Assembly: GCA_003157745.1 (NCBI GenBank) | Contig: PMKM01000154.1 | Span: 7,665 to 54,687 of the forward strand | DNA: 47,023 nucleotides | Reading direction: 5' to 3' | Source: Bryobacterales bacterium | Lineage (GTDB): Bacteria; Acidobacteriota; Terriglobia; Bryobacterales; Bryobacteraceae | Shown: piece by piece, positions 1 through 7,447 of the stretch | Position numbering within the stretch: the first letter of the stretch is position 1 | Layout of the letters: each line of letters starts with the position of its first letter | Position numbers and translations under genes: made by a program | The notes under the pieces: generated by a model | Database searches by the model: none | What the model saw: only the letters and a program-made list of their open reading frames with translations | Told to the model about the DNA's origin: nothing

Positions 1-184
1 CGCAAGGAATCCCAATGAGCTATTTGAATGGGGCATTGGGCTGGAAAGCCTGCAGAGCCCAGAGTCGTCCTCTCCGCCACGCTTCCGGTGACGCCGCACA
101 ACCCGAAACGCGGCCTTGGAAATGGCGGGCCGTGGAAAGCGTGGAAAGCCAAAACCAGGCTTCCCCCTCTTTCCACGCGCCCCT

Positions 185-217
185 TGGGAATCTCGCCCAT
201 AACCGGCGAGATTCCCA
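185..217. repeat. Perfect 13-bp stem hairpin
   Basis: TGGGAATCTCGCC at 185-197 is followed after a 7-base loop by its exact reverse complement GGCGAGATTCCCA at 205-217. No T-run follows on either strand, so it is not a classical intrinsic terminator. It could stop or protect the leftward cheX transcript, which ends about 240 bases away, or be a REP-like unit. Confidence 0.6.
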
Positions 218-232
218 CATTCCACAGCCTCC

Positions 233-373
233 GTGCGGATTCCGGCGAAGCCGATCACCGATTCCGAACTGACGGCGATCACGATTCCGAAGGATGGCGG
301 TCGCCGTCGGAGCGAAGCGACGCAGGGCTGTTCTTATCATGCGGAAGTGATCGGCATCGCTCGGAATCCGCAC
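233..373. repeat. 141-bp inverted-repeat element
   Basis: The arms at 233-258 and 347-373 are near-perfect reverse complements: one reads GTGCGGATTCCG...GCCGATCAC, and the other matches it on the opposite strand with one base substitution and one inserted base. The 88-base interior contains no gene. The size and terminal inverted repeats resemble a miniature mobile element or a long structured-RNA stem. I cannot tell these apart from one copy. Confidence 0.5.
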
Positions 374-457
374 CTGAAGAGACCCGTGAACACATGTGAT
401 CTCGCGCACTCGCGCAGCGCGGAAGCGGAACTTCCGGTTGGCCCGCTCTTGGTTCGC

Positions 458-988
458 TCAGATGCCAATCTGGTTGGCCGGTTCCAGCACGTGCGGCTGT
501 AATGGGGCTTTGTGTTCGCTAGGCGCCAGGCACATCCGGACTTCGAAGGCGTCGCTATCCCAGCCAAAACGCCGTATGATCCATTCCGCGTGGCCGGCGC
601 TCTTCGTCCGGAAGTTCTTGCCAAAAACGACGGTTGGGATGCTCAGTCCGAGGGGACCGAGTTCCGCCTCCAGATCGTTCTTCACAGAACCAATAATCAT
701 GTTCGTCAACTCGGCGACCGCGTCCAGCACTTCTTCGTCCACCGCCGTGGCCTCAGTCATCAGCATCTGCGAACAAACCCGGCACGCCACCTCCGGCGTG
801 CAGGACACGCACCCGGTGCCGGCCCAGCTTCCCGCCACGCCGATAAAGGAAAGCACGCCATCCTGCGCCTCGGGCGCTCCCTTTGCGACCGTGACCTCGC
901 CTGGCACCACACTGGCGCCAAGCATCGTCGTGAATACCGCTTCGACCGCTCGTGAAATCGACTCGACAAGATTCTCTTTCAGGTTCAT
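458..988 (-). CDS. cheX: CheX-family chemotaxis phosphatase
   Basis: Predicted 176-residue CheC/CheX/FliY-type phosphatase, which in this family dephosphorylates CheY-P to terminate the chemotaxis signal. The helix around residues 90-100 carries the family motif E-x2-N (Glu93, Asn96 in AELTNMIIG), the residues that position water for attack on the aspartyl phosphate. I chose the ATG at 988, which overlaps the cheY stop as ATGA, rather than the longer open frame, because the extra N-terminus would run antiparallel through cheY codons and has no family resemblance. Residues 60-72 contain four cysteines (GCVSCTPEVACRVC), unusual for the family. Cotranscription with cheY is very likely. It could also act on non-chemotactic response regulators. 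Confidence 0.82.
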   Translation of the reverse strand: MNLKENLVESISRAVEAVFTTMLGASVVPGEVTVAKGAPEAQDGVLSFIGVAGSWAGTGCVSCTPEVACRVCSQMLMTEATAVDEEVLDAVAELTNMIIGSVKNDLEAELGPLGLSIPTVVFGKNFRTKSAGHAEWIIRRFGWDSDAFEVRMCLAPSEHKAPLQPHVLEPANQIGI

Positions 989-1374
989 GATGGTGTGATC
1001 GCCGGCAGGAAGCCTGCCAACTTCTCCTTGATTTGGTCGGCCGTAAACGGTTTTCGCACGTAGCCGGCGGCGCCCAGACGAACCGCTTCGCCCACCTTGG
1101 CCTCGCCCCCTTCCGTCGTGACCATGACCACGGGGATGGCGTTCCACGCGGGGGCGGCCTTGATTGCGGCCAGTAACTGGATGCCGTCCATTTTCGGCAT
1201 GTTAATGTCCGAAAGCACCAGGCTGATCTTCTGGCTGTTCAATACCGCCAATGCTTCCTCCCCGTCGCCAGCTTCGAACACATTTCCGATGGCCATGCCA
1301 GTCTGGCGCAGCACGCGCTGCAAAATCTTGCGAATTGCGGCGGAATCATCCACTACCAAAACGTCGGATTCCAT
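985..1374 (-). CDS. cheY: CheY-like single-domain response regulator
   Basis: A stand-alone receiver domain of 129 residues with all canonical positions: acidic pair Asp9/Asp10, phosphoacceptor Asp56 in the SDINMPKMDG loop, Thr86/Thr87 and Lys108 in the VRKPF loop. In chemotaxis the phosphorylated form binds the N-terminal peptide of FliM to change flagellar rotation. FliM is encoded divergently next door, which fits that role. The start at 1374 begins exactly at the receiver fold and has GGGA about seven bases upstream. The longer open frame runs into the promoter region and was rejected. Its stop overlaps the cheX start by four bases, implying translational coupling. Confidence 0.88.
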   Translation of the reverse strand: MESDVLVVDDSAAIRKILQRVLRQTGMAIGNVFEAGDGEEALAVLNSQKISLVLSDINMPKMDGIQLLAAIKAAPAWNAIPVVMVTTEGGEAKVGEAVRLGAAGYVRKPFTADQIKEKLAGFLPAITPS

Positions 1375-1393
1375 TCGTTTCCCTACAAGACAG

Positions 1394-1420
1394 TTATCGG
1401 AGGGTTGAGCGATTTCATTA
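1394..1420 (-). promoter_or_regulatory. Sigma-28-like promoter for cheY-cheX
   Basis: Read on the minus strand, TAATGAAA (1420-1413) and TCCGATAA (1401-1394) are separated by exactly 11 bases. The FliA consensus is TAAAGTTT-N11-GCCGATAA. The -10 matches at seven of eight positions and the -35 at about four. Expected transcription start is about 13 bases before the cheY ATG. Support comes mainly from the matching element facing the other way at 1456-1482. Confidence 0.5.
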
Positions 1421-1455
1421 GGGCGGACAAGAATATTTTCATTTGGGACCGGGTC

Positions 1456-1482
1456 TAAAGTCCCTGCCGAAAGTGCCGATCT
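1456..1482 (+). promoter_or_regulatory. Sigma-28-like promoter for fliM
   Basis: TAAAGTCC at 1456-1463 and GCCGATCT at 1475-1482 are separated by exactly 11 bases, a close match to the flagellar sigma factor FliA consensus (TAAAGTTT-N11-GCCGATAA). Transcription would begin near 1489, leaving a leader of about 13 bases that starts at the AGGAG ribosome binding site (1490-1494). Confidence 0.6.
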
Positions 1483-1501
1483 GCTCCCCAGGAGCCAGAA
1501 C

Positions 1502-2500
1502 TTGGGCCGCCAACTATCGCAACAGGAAATCGACGCCGTATTCCAGAACGCGCAAGAACGGAAGCGGGAGGTGCCGGCGGTCCGCTTCGACTTCCGCCGG
1601 CCGGACCGTATCCCCAAGTCTCAGGTCCGGGCGATTCACCTGCTGCACGATACGTTCGTGCGCAACCTCGTCTCCAGCCTATCGGCATACTTGCGCTCCT
1701 ATCTGGCGGTCAATCTGGTGAGCGTCGAGCAGCTCTCGTACGCGGAATTCCTCGACGGCTTGCCCTCTCCAACCTGCATGGTCTCGCTGGGGCTGAAACC
1801 CTATGACGGTCAAGGCGTGCTCGAGTTGAACCCCTCGCTAGTCTTTCCCATTCTGGAAATGCTCCTGGGCGGCACGGGCAAGACGACCATCAATATTCAG
1901 CGCGACATCACCGAAATCGAGCAGAAACTGCTGGACGGCCTGTTGCGCATCATTCTTCAGGATTTACGGGAAGCATGGAAAGTGGTGACAGCGGTCGACT
2001 TCACCGTCGCCGCGATGGAAACCGAGCCGCAATTGCTGCACATTCTGGCGCCGAACGAGGCCGTGGTGGCGGTTGCGGTCGAGGTGCGTATCGGCGAAAC
2101 CGTGGGCATGATGAACATCGCCATGCCGTCGATCGTGATCAAGATGATGCGCCAGAAGTTCGACCAGCAATGGTCGCTTCGCAAGACGCACGCGAGCGAG
2201 GCGGAACAGTTGCGGGTGCTGCGTTATTTGCGCCAGGCGTCGTTGACGCTGGAGGGACGCCTGACCGGACCCACGATAACCGTAAACGACCTGCTGCATC
2301 TGGAGGAAGGCCAATTGCTTACCTTCGATCACCCCGTCGGCAGGCCCGTCGATCTGGAAGTCAACGGCGGCAAGAAGTTCACCGGCCACATTGTGACCAC
2401 AGGAAGGAAACGCGCGTTTCAGGTTGAGGAGATGCACGCGGTGCCCTATTCGAACGCCAACGGCGACGCTTCCGACGCGTCGGCGGACGACTCCTCCTGA
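1502..2500 (+). CDS. fliM: Flagellar motor switch protein FliM
   Basis: 332-residue FliM, the middle layer of the flagellar C-ring and the docking site for phosphorylated CheY. The N-terminal LSQQEIDAVF (residues 5-14) is the CheY-binding peptide. The middle CheC-like domain includes the MLLGGTGK region near residue 121, and the C-terminal part (about 250-315) is the SpoA/FliN-like domain that binds FliN. Length is typical of the family. The start is TTG at 1502, chosen because the conserved N-terminal peptide begins immediately after it and AGGAG lies seven bases upstream. It stands alone here without fliN or other flagellar genes, next to cheY/cheX. The 3' end overlaps the convergent gene at 2446-3081 by 55 bases. 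Confidence 0.92.
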   Translation: MGRQLSQQEIDAVFQNAQERKREVPAVRFDFRRPDRIPKSQVRAIHLLHDTFVRNLVSSLSAYLRSYLAVNLVSVEQLSYAEFLDGLPSPTCMVSLGLKPYDGQGVLELNPSLVFPILEMLLGGTGKTTINIQRDITEIEQKLLDGLLRIILQDLREAWKVVTAVDFTVAAMETEPQLLHILAPNEAVVAVAVEVRIGETVGMMNIAMPSIVIKMMRQKFDQQWSLRKTHASEAEQLRVLRYLRQASLTLEGRLTGPTITVNDLLHLEEGQLLTFDHPVGRPVDLEVNGGKKFTGHIVTTGRKRAFQVEEMHAVPYSNANGDASDASADDSS

Positions 2501-3081
2501 AGCCCGCGGAGCAGATCCAGGAACGCCCGTCCGCGCGGGCGGCCGTTGTTGCGGTCCAGTTCCACCCGCTCGAGAAACACGAGCATGCCCAGCACATCCG
2601 CGTCGCGGGTCTTGGACATCCCGAGCAGCTCGATCTCCTCCTTGCGGAATGCGTCTACGGCGCCCTCCACGGCGCGAAAGACCTCTGCCGCCAACGCGTT
2701 CTCGGGGAGGGTCTGGTAGTAGATCCCGGTTTGCAGGGTGCGGTAGGTGCGGATCAGCGCAGCCAGTGCGTCGCGCAGGTCGTGGTCCACCACGCCGGTC
2801 GTCTCGAGTGCCGCGGCCACCAGCGCGCGGCTCAGGAACTCCAACAGCGCGTGGTTGCTTTCGAGCAACTCCTCGGAAACCCGGATGTCGCGATTGGGCA
2901 ACTGTTCGGCATTGAAAAGCGGGGCCTTCTCGTGTATCCGCGCATCCTGCAGATGCTCACAGTCGAGCGGGCAGAAGATCGTCACCTCCCTGCCGGTGCC
3001 GCAGCAGATGGTGCAAATGTCGCCGCCAACACCGGGGCAGCGGCGCCGGGGCCGACGCGTCTGACAGATTGCACAAGCCAT
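2446..3081 (-). CDS. Hypothetical protein with Cys-rich N-terminus
   Basis: 211-residue protein of unknown function. The first 40 residues hold four CxxC-like pairs (CAIC, CTICC, CPLDC), which suggests a small zinc-binding module. The remainder is predicted mostly helical and without membrane segments, so it should be cytoplasmic. I start it at 3081 (MACAICQTRR) because the cysteine motif begins there; an in-frame ATG at 3102 would add seven residues. It converges on fliM and overlaps its last 55 bases, so the two cannot share an operon. No motif gives a function. Confidence 0.7.
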   Translation of the reverse strand: MACAICQTRRPRRRCPGVGGDICTICCGTGREVTIFCPLDCEHLQDARIHEKAPLFNAEQLPNRDIRVSEELLESNHALLEFLSRALVAAALETTGVVDHDLRDALAALIRTYRTLQTGIYYQTLPENALAAEVFRAVEGAVDAFRKEEIELLGMSKTRDADVLGMLVFLERVELDRNNGRPRGRAFLDLLRGLQEESSADASEASPLAFE

Positions 3082-3924
3082 TGGTGAATTATGGCACGCC
3101 ATCTTCCTCCGTAGCCAGTTGACTCCGTTTGCCCGGCTGGAGCGCGTGGCGTAAGGGTGTGGGGCTGTGCGATTCCCCCGGGAAGGGGAAGAAGCCGGGC
3201 GCACCTGCTACTTCAGCCCACTCCACTGCGGTTGCCGCGAGCTGGGCCTCCCGCAGCCACGTCCAGCCAGCCCCGCAAATGGAGCAACAACGCACTTGAC
3301 TCATGCACCTGCTGTGGTGGCAAAACGGCAAAACGCCAGTCTTCCATCTGAAATCGAGTCAATGGGTCCGTGCCTCCTGCGTTGTGTCCTCCTGTACGCA
3401 GATGGGATATTGTGGTGCGAGGGTTAATCGCGCTCGATTCTGGGGTGGCCTGCTTTCCAGCAGGTATCGGCTTCGCTTCCCGATCCGGCAGGATCGCTCA
3501 AGAGCGTTGGCGCGGCAAGGAAGCCCCAGAGTTGCGCGTTGTTCGCGTCGGTGGAAATCGCACAGCGGCGCTCTCCCACCTCTACGTCGCACGCCCGCCG
3601 GGTTCCGGTGAGCGGTGCGGAAGTGGAGTGCCCTCCGCCAGCCTCGCGAAACGGCTCAATTGGCCGTGCGCCCGAGTCATGAGTTGGCGGCTCGACTCGG
3701 AGGAACAGGCATGCGAACGATTGCGGGATCTGCACAACGGTCCCGGCATTTCGCGTTCTCCATCGTTGCAAACCTTACGTCGTCCGTGGTGCTCCGCTCT
3801 TGTGCCGCACGCCGCCACGTAGTCGCGGGGTCGTCTACATAGTTCGGCCGTCCTCGAAGACAGCGTCGAGACGACATGATGTCAAGTCCGAGTCCCGGCG
3901 GGTTCGCCACCGGCGGGACGCCAT
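3082..3924. other. Gene-free stretch before the Rhs fragment
   Basis: About 840 bases without a supportable gene. Many short frames overlap on all strands. One minus-strand frame (ATG near 3304) begins with a CCSIC cysteine pair but has no other sign of coding. No Rhs homology is recognisable before about 3925, so the Rhs module starts abruptly, which suggests a deletion or recombination junction near there. Confidence 0.4.
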
Positions 3925-5144
3925 GCCGCGACGAATCGGATCGTTCCCAACGGAGGAACGTCGGGCTGGAATTATGATCTGGCCGGCGACATCAACCGCG
4001 ACGCGGCGAATGTGACTTACGCTTTCGACGCGGAGGGGCGAATGGTGTCGGCGTGCCCGAGCCAGACGAATCCGGCGTTGTGTTCGAATCAATGGGCGTC
4101 GGGGCAGATCGGGTATACTTATGACGGAAACGGCGCCCGCGTGCAGATGACTCGCGTCGATGGGACAACGACGACCTTTGTGTACGACGCCGCCGGGCGG
4201 TTGGCGGCCGACTACGGAGGAGCCGTGGCGAGCGGGACGCAGTACCTGTTCGCGGACACGCTGGGGAGCGCGCGAATGGTCATCACGAACACGGGCACCA
4301 GCACCTGTGTGACGTCGCGATTGGATTACGTGCCGTTCGGCTATGCGATCCCCGCTTCGGCCGGCGGGCGGCAGAGCGTGACAGACACGTGCGGCGGGAC
4401 GGCCGTCGCCACGTATTCGCAAGCCCCGGTATCCCGGCTGGAATTCACCGGCAAAGAACGGGATTCCGAAACGGGGTTGGATTATTTTGGCGCGAGATAC
4501 TTTTCAAGCGCACAAGGTCGGTGGACGTCACCGGACTGGTCGGAGAAGCCGGAACCAATTCCGTACGCCGACCTCAAAGACCCGCAGAGTCTCAACCTTT
4601 ACAGCTATGTTCGTAACAACCCTCTGACGATCGGGACCTCGACGGACACTGGTGTGTTTTTGGTGTGGGTACAACTTGTGCTCCACCGCCAAAGCCGCCT
4701 GCGCCACCCCCTGCTCCACCTGCACAGCCGATGGCGATATTGAAGACGGACATCAAAGGGCAAACTACGACTCTGGTTACCAGTACGCCTTCAAAGCCGT
4801 ATTCAGAAGTTCAGATTGAGACTCATGTCGTGGTGACGAAGGACTCCCAACCAGGAGCCGGCGATCCGTATTCGACTCCTGCGATAAACGGGGTGGATAA
4901 CAATGGGGCCGGCACACCGCCGTATGGCCCGAAGGGCGCAAAGATCAATACTGCGGACTCACGCTACCGATACATTCATGGGGGCGGTAGTGGCTTGCCG
5001 GACCCCATGGCACCGCGACAGGGATGGGTGCCTACCTACGGCTGCGCACGGGGCCAAAATGAGGATGTTATCAATCTCGGTCAGGCGATAACGGCCTTCC
5101 AAAAGGAGAACCCGACCGTGCCGATTCCGTACGTTCGACAGTGA
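3925..5144 (+). pseudogene. Orphan Rhs core with YkuD-like toxin domain, frameshifted
   Basis: The 3' end of an Rhs/YD-repeat gene. The core includes [17 protein letters not shown] near 4000-4044, the GYTYDGNGARV and FVYDAAGRL YD repeats, and the Rhs-associated hallmark FTGKERDSETGLDYFGARYF at 4444-4503, ending in NLYSYVRNNPL. Reading frame 1 then must shift to frame 3 near 4621-4632: a single missing base restores DLDGHWCVFGVGTTC joined to a Pro-rich linker. The C-terminal domain (about 4731-5144) resembles L,D-transpeptidases: SRYRYIHG (His codon 4977) and TYGCARGQNEDV (Cys codon 5043) align with the YkuD signature SRYxYIHG...SHGCIRMSNEDV. There is no N-terminal export region, so this is a silent or orphan Rhs tip. 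The shift could be a real mutation or a sequencing error. The domain may still be translated from ATG 4731. Confidence 0.75.
3928..4060 (+). repeat. Rhs core direct repeat, copy 1
   Basis: 133 bases nearly identical to 5881-6013, both encoding the Rhs stretch ATNRI...[15 protein letters not shown]...AEGRM. Together with a second shared segment (4444-4503 and 5756-5815), it shows that pieces of the same core lie on both sides of the toxin and candidate immunity genes, but in reversed order. Confidence 0.8.
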
Positions 5145-5722
5145 TTATGCTACGACTATTTGCAGCAATCGCCTTGGTGTCGTCGTTAGTGTACGGCGGC
5201 GAACACGAGTACGCTGGGCCGGTGTCGCTAGGCCCCGTCCATATCGATAAGCCGAGTCTATTGAGTAGGGTGCTCAGCGAGCTTGGCAAACCGAACCTCC
5301 CGAGCGCCCGCTCGTATTGTTTTGAATCGGAGGATCATAAGGTCTTCGTCTGGTTTGATACGTTAGCACACCACGATTCGCTGGTCGGGGACGTACTGAT
5401 CGGAGGCTCTGCAAACTGCTTGGATCACACGGTGAACGCAGTTCCATCGGAATCTTTGCTGTGGAAAACACGACAAGGAATTACCGTTGGAAGCACTGTC
5501 GACGACGTCCTTGACGCCTACGGGAAGCCATCCAGCGAGGAGAAGGTATCTGGGAACTCCTACTGGTGGATAATCCACGGTGCTGCCCCAAAGCCTGTCA
5601 AGGCCGCCGAGCGGGGAAGTTCAGTCCTTGTCTACAGAGGCGACTCAACCGATTTGCGGACGGCCCAATTCGGAGTTCGTGAGGGAAGAGTAGTGTGGAT
5701 CTTTCTTTCATGCAACGAGTGA
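5141..5722 (+). CDS. Secreted protein, candidate immunity to the Rhs/YkuD toxin
   Basis: 193 residues with a clear signal peptide (MLRLFAAIALVSSLVYG), so it should act in the periplasm or on the outer surface. The middle of the mature part contains TRQGITVGSTVDDVLDAYGKP, a pattern seen in BamE/SmpA-like and related small periplasmic folds. No catalytic motif is visible. The GTG at 5141 overlaps the toxin stop as GTGA; ATG 5147 is an alternative that shortens it by two residues. There is no ribosome binding site at normal spacing, so translational coupling to the upstream gene is likely. Position right after a polymorphic-toxin C-terminus, overlap, and a periplasmic address matching a peptidoglycan-directed toxin make an immunity role the best inference. 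Direct evidence is lacking. Confidence 0.65.
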   Translation: MIMLRLFAAIALVSSLVYGGEHEYAGPVSLGPVHIDKPSLLSRVLSELGKPNLPSARSYCFESEDHKVFVWFDTLAHHDSLVGDVLIGGSANCLDHTVNAVPSESLLWKTRQGITVGSTVDDVLDAYGKPSSEEKVSGNSYWWIIHGAAPKPVKAAERGSSVLVYRGDSTDLRTAQFGVREGRVVWIFLSCNE

Positions 5723-5755
5723 ATACTGCCCGACGAGGGAACCCTTATTCAGCAG

Positions 5756-6013
5756 TTCACCGGCAAAGAACGGGATGCGGAAACGGGGCTGGACTTTTAC
5801 GGGCTGAGGTACTTTATGGCAACAACACGATCACGAGCGTGAATCTGGGCGGGATCGTGGCGCCAACGGGATTCGACTCGGCGACGAATCGGATCGATCC
5901 CAACGGGGGCGCGTCGGGCTGGAATTACGATTTGGCCGGCGACATCAACCGGGACGCGGCGAATGTGACTTACGCTTTCGACGCGGAGGGGCGGATGGTG
6001 GCGGCGTGCCCGA
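5756..6013 (+). pseudogene. Scrambled Rhs core fragments
   Basis: Two pieces of Rhs core joined out of order. 5756-5815 encodes the FTGKERDAETGLDFYG hallmark, which normally lies near the end of the core. It is followed in another frame by 5881-6013 encoding NRIDPNGGASGWNYDLAGD...AEGRM, which normally lies well before it. Neither has a start or an intact frame. This debris sits directly after the candidate immunity gene and stops about 75 bases before trpB2. It resembles the core relics left when Rhs tips are exchanged by recombination. Confidence 0.72.
5881..6013 (+). repeat. Rhs core direct repeat, copy 2
   Basis: Partner of 3928-4060, the same length with scattered substitutions and no visible gaps. 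The two copies lie about 1.95 kb apart in direct orientation and bracket the toxin domain and the candidate immunity gene, so recombination between them would excise the whole module. Confidence 0.8.
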
Positions 6014-6088
6014 CCGTGCAGTGCTGTGCGACACGGTACCGTGCGAGATCGGGACGGCGCGGGGCAGGCGTATTACAATAAGCCTTCC

Positions 6089-7447
6089 ATGTCTGAAGCT
6101 TCGAAGTTTCTTCTCACGGACCGCGAGGTCCCGTCGGTGTGGGTGAACGTGCTGCCATCGCTTCCGGAGCCGCTCGCCCCGCCTCTACATCCCGGCACTC
6201 ACCAGCCAATTGCGCCGCAGGATCTGGCGCCGATCTTTCCAATGGAACTGATCGAGCAGGAGTTCTCTCCGAAGCCGGAGATCGACATTCCGGGCGAGGT
6301 AATGGACATCTATCGCCTGTGGCGGGCCACGCCGCTCTATCGCGCGCGGCGGCTCGAGAAGGCGCTCGATACGCCGGCGCACATTTATTACAAGTACGAA
6401 GGGACGAGCCCGGCGGGGAGTCACAAGCCGAACACGGCGGTGGCGCAGGCGTACTACAACAAACGCGCCGGAATCAAGCGTCTGGCGACAGAGACCGGGG
6501 CTGGGCAGTGGGGCAGCGCGCTTTCGCTCGCTTGCCAGATGTTCGGGATGGAATGCACGGTTTACATGGTGCGCATCAGCTACGATCAAAAACCATACCG
6601 CCGCATGATGATGCACGTTTGGGGCGCGGAGGTGTTTTCGAGCCCGAGCGATCACACGCAGGCCGGGCGCGCGGTGCTGGCGGCGCACCCGGATTCGGTG
6701 GGCAGCCTCGGCATCGCGATCAGCGAAGCGGTGGAGGACGCCGCGACGCACGCCGACACCAACTACTCGCTGGGCAGCGTGCTAAACCATGTGCTGCTGC
6801 ACCAGACAGTGATCGGGCAGGAAGCCAAGCTGCAAATGAAACTGGCGGGCGAGGAGCCGGACGTGGTGATCGGCTGCTTTGGCGGTGGCAGCAACTTCGG
6901 CGGCATCGCGCTGCCGTACGTGCTGGACCGGTTTGCCGGCAAGGGTCCGCGCATACTCGCCATCGAACCTTCGGCCTGCCCCACGTTGACGCGCGGCAAG
7001 TTCACCTACGATTACGGCGACATCGCGAAGCTGACGCCGCTCCTGAAGATGCACACGCTGGGTCACAACTTCGTGCCGCCGGGCATTCACGCGGGCGGGC
7101 TGCGCTATCACGGCGCTTCGCCGCTAGCCAGCCACCTGGTGAACCTAGGGTTTATCGAGAGCAAGTCGTGCACGCAACTTCCCGTCTTCGAGGCGGCAGT
7201 GCAATTCGCCCGCACCGAGGGCATTCTGCCGGCGCCGGAGAGCGCGCACGCGATTCGCGGCGCCATCGACGAAGCGCTGGCTGCGAAGGAAGAGGGACGC
7301 GGCAAGACGATTCTCTTCTGCCTCAGCGGGCACGGGCACTTCGACCTCGCCGCTTACGAGAATTACATCAGTGGCAAGCTGGTCGATTACGAATACCCCG
7401 GCCGGGAGATTGCGGAAGCGATCGCGGGGATTAATTCGGGCGTATAG
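6089..7447 (+). CDS. trpB2: Tryptophan synthase beta chain, TrpB2 type
   Basis: 452-residue PLP enzyme that condenses indole with serine to give tryptophan. The length and N-terminal extension mark the TrpB2 (TrpB-like, TIGR01415) group rather than canonical TrpB (about 400 residues). The PLP lysine is Lys113 in GSHKPNTA, and the phosphate-binding loop is the GGGSNFGG segment. TrpB2 enzymes often work without a TrpA partner and may salvage free indole. I use ATG 6089 (MSEASKFLL) because the conserved N-terminus begins there, and the longer frame runs into Rhs debris. No other trp gene is nearby, consistent with a salvage role. A REP-like unit (GTGGGGCACGCTTTGGCTTG) starts at 7456, just after the stop. 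Confidence 0.9.
   Translation: MSEASKFLLTDREVPSVWVNVLPSLPEPLAPPLHPGTHQPIAPQDLAPIFPMELIEQEFSPKPEIDIPGEVMDIYRLWRATPLYRARRLEKALDTPAHIYYKYEGTSPAGSHKPNTAVAQAYYNKRAGIKRLATETGAGQWGSALSLACQMFGMECTVYMVRISYDQKPYRRMMMHVWGAEVFSSPSDHTQAGRAVLAAHPDSVGSLGIAISEAVEDAATHADTNYSLGSVLNHVLLHQTVIGQEAKLQMKLAGEEPDVVIGCFGGGSNFGGIALPYVLDRFAGKGPRILAIEPSACPTLTRGKFTYDYGDIAKLTPLLKMHTLGHNFVPPGIHAGGLRYHGASPLASHLVNLGFIESKSCTQLPVFEAAVQFARTEGILPAPESAHAIRGAIDEALAAKEEGRGKTILFCLSGHGHFDLAAYENYISGKLVDYEYPGREIAEAIAGINSGV

Larger units (their letters stand above)
1..457. other. Non-coding left edge with palindromes
   Basis: I see no gene I can support here. Open frames exist on both strands, but none shows a recognisable domain or a convincing ribosome binding site. 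The stretch lies downstream of the leftward cheY-cheX pair. It holds a perfect 13-bp hairpin (185-217) and a pair of long inverted repeats (233-258 and 347-373), so it looks like an intergenic repeat region. Confidence 0.5.

Noticed and set aside
458-1147. Longer cheX frame beginning at 1147
   Set aside because: The extra residues would be antisense-like to cheY codons, and the ATGA overlap at 985-988 is the natural start.
3089-3331. Minus-strand frame with CCSICGAGW, just upstream of the Cys-rich gene
   Set aside because: Only one cysteine pair, with low-complexity remainder, no ribosome binding site and no family.
6062-6083. GGGCAGGCGTATTACAATAA before trpB2 resembles GCGCAGGCGTACTACAACAA inside trpB2 (near 6446)
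   Set aside because: The match is short, and the copy inside the gene encodes a conserved enzyme segment. Chance or a tiny conversion is enough; there is no further homology on either side.
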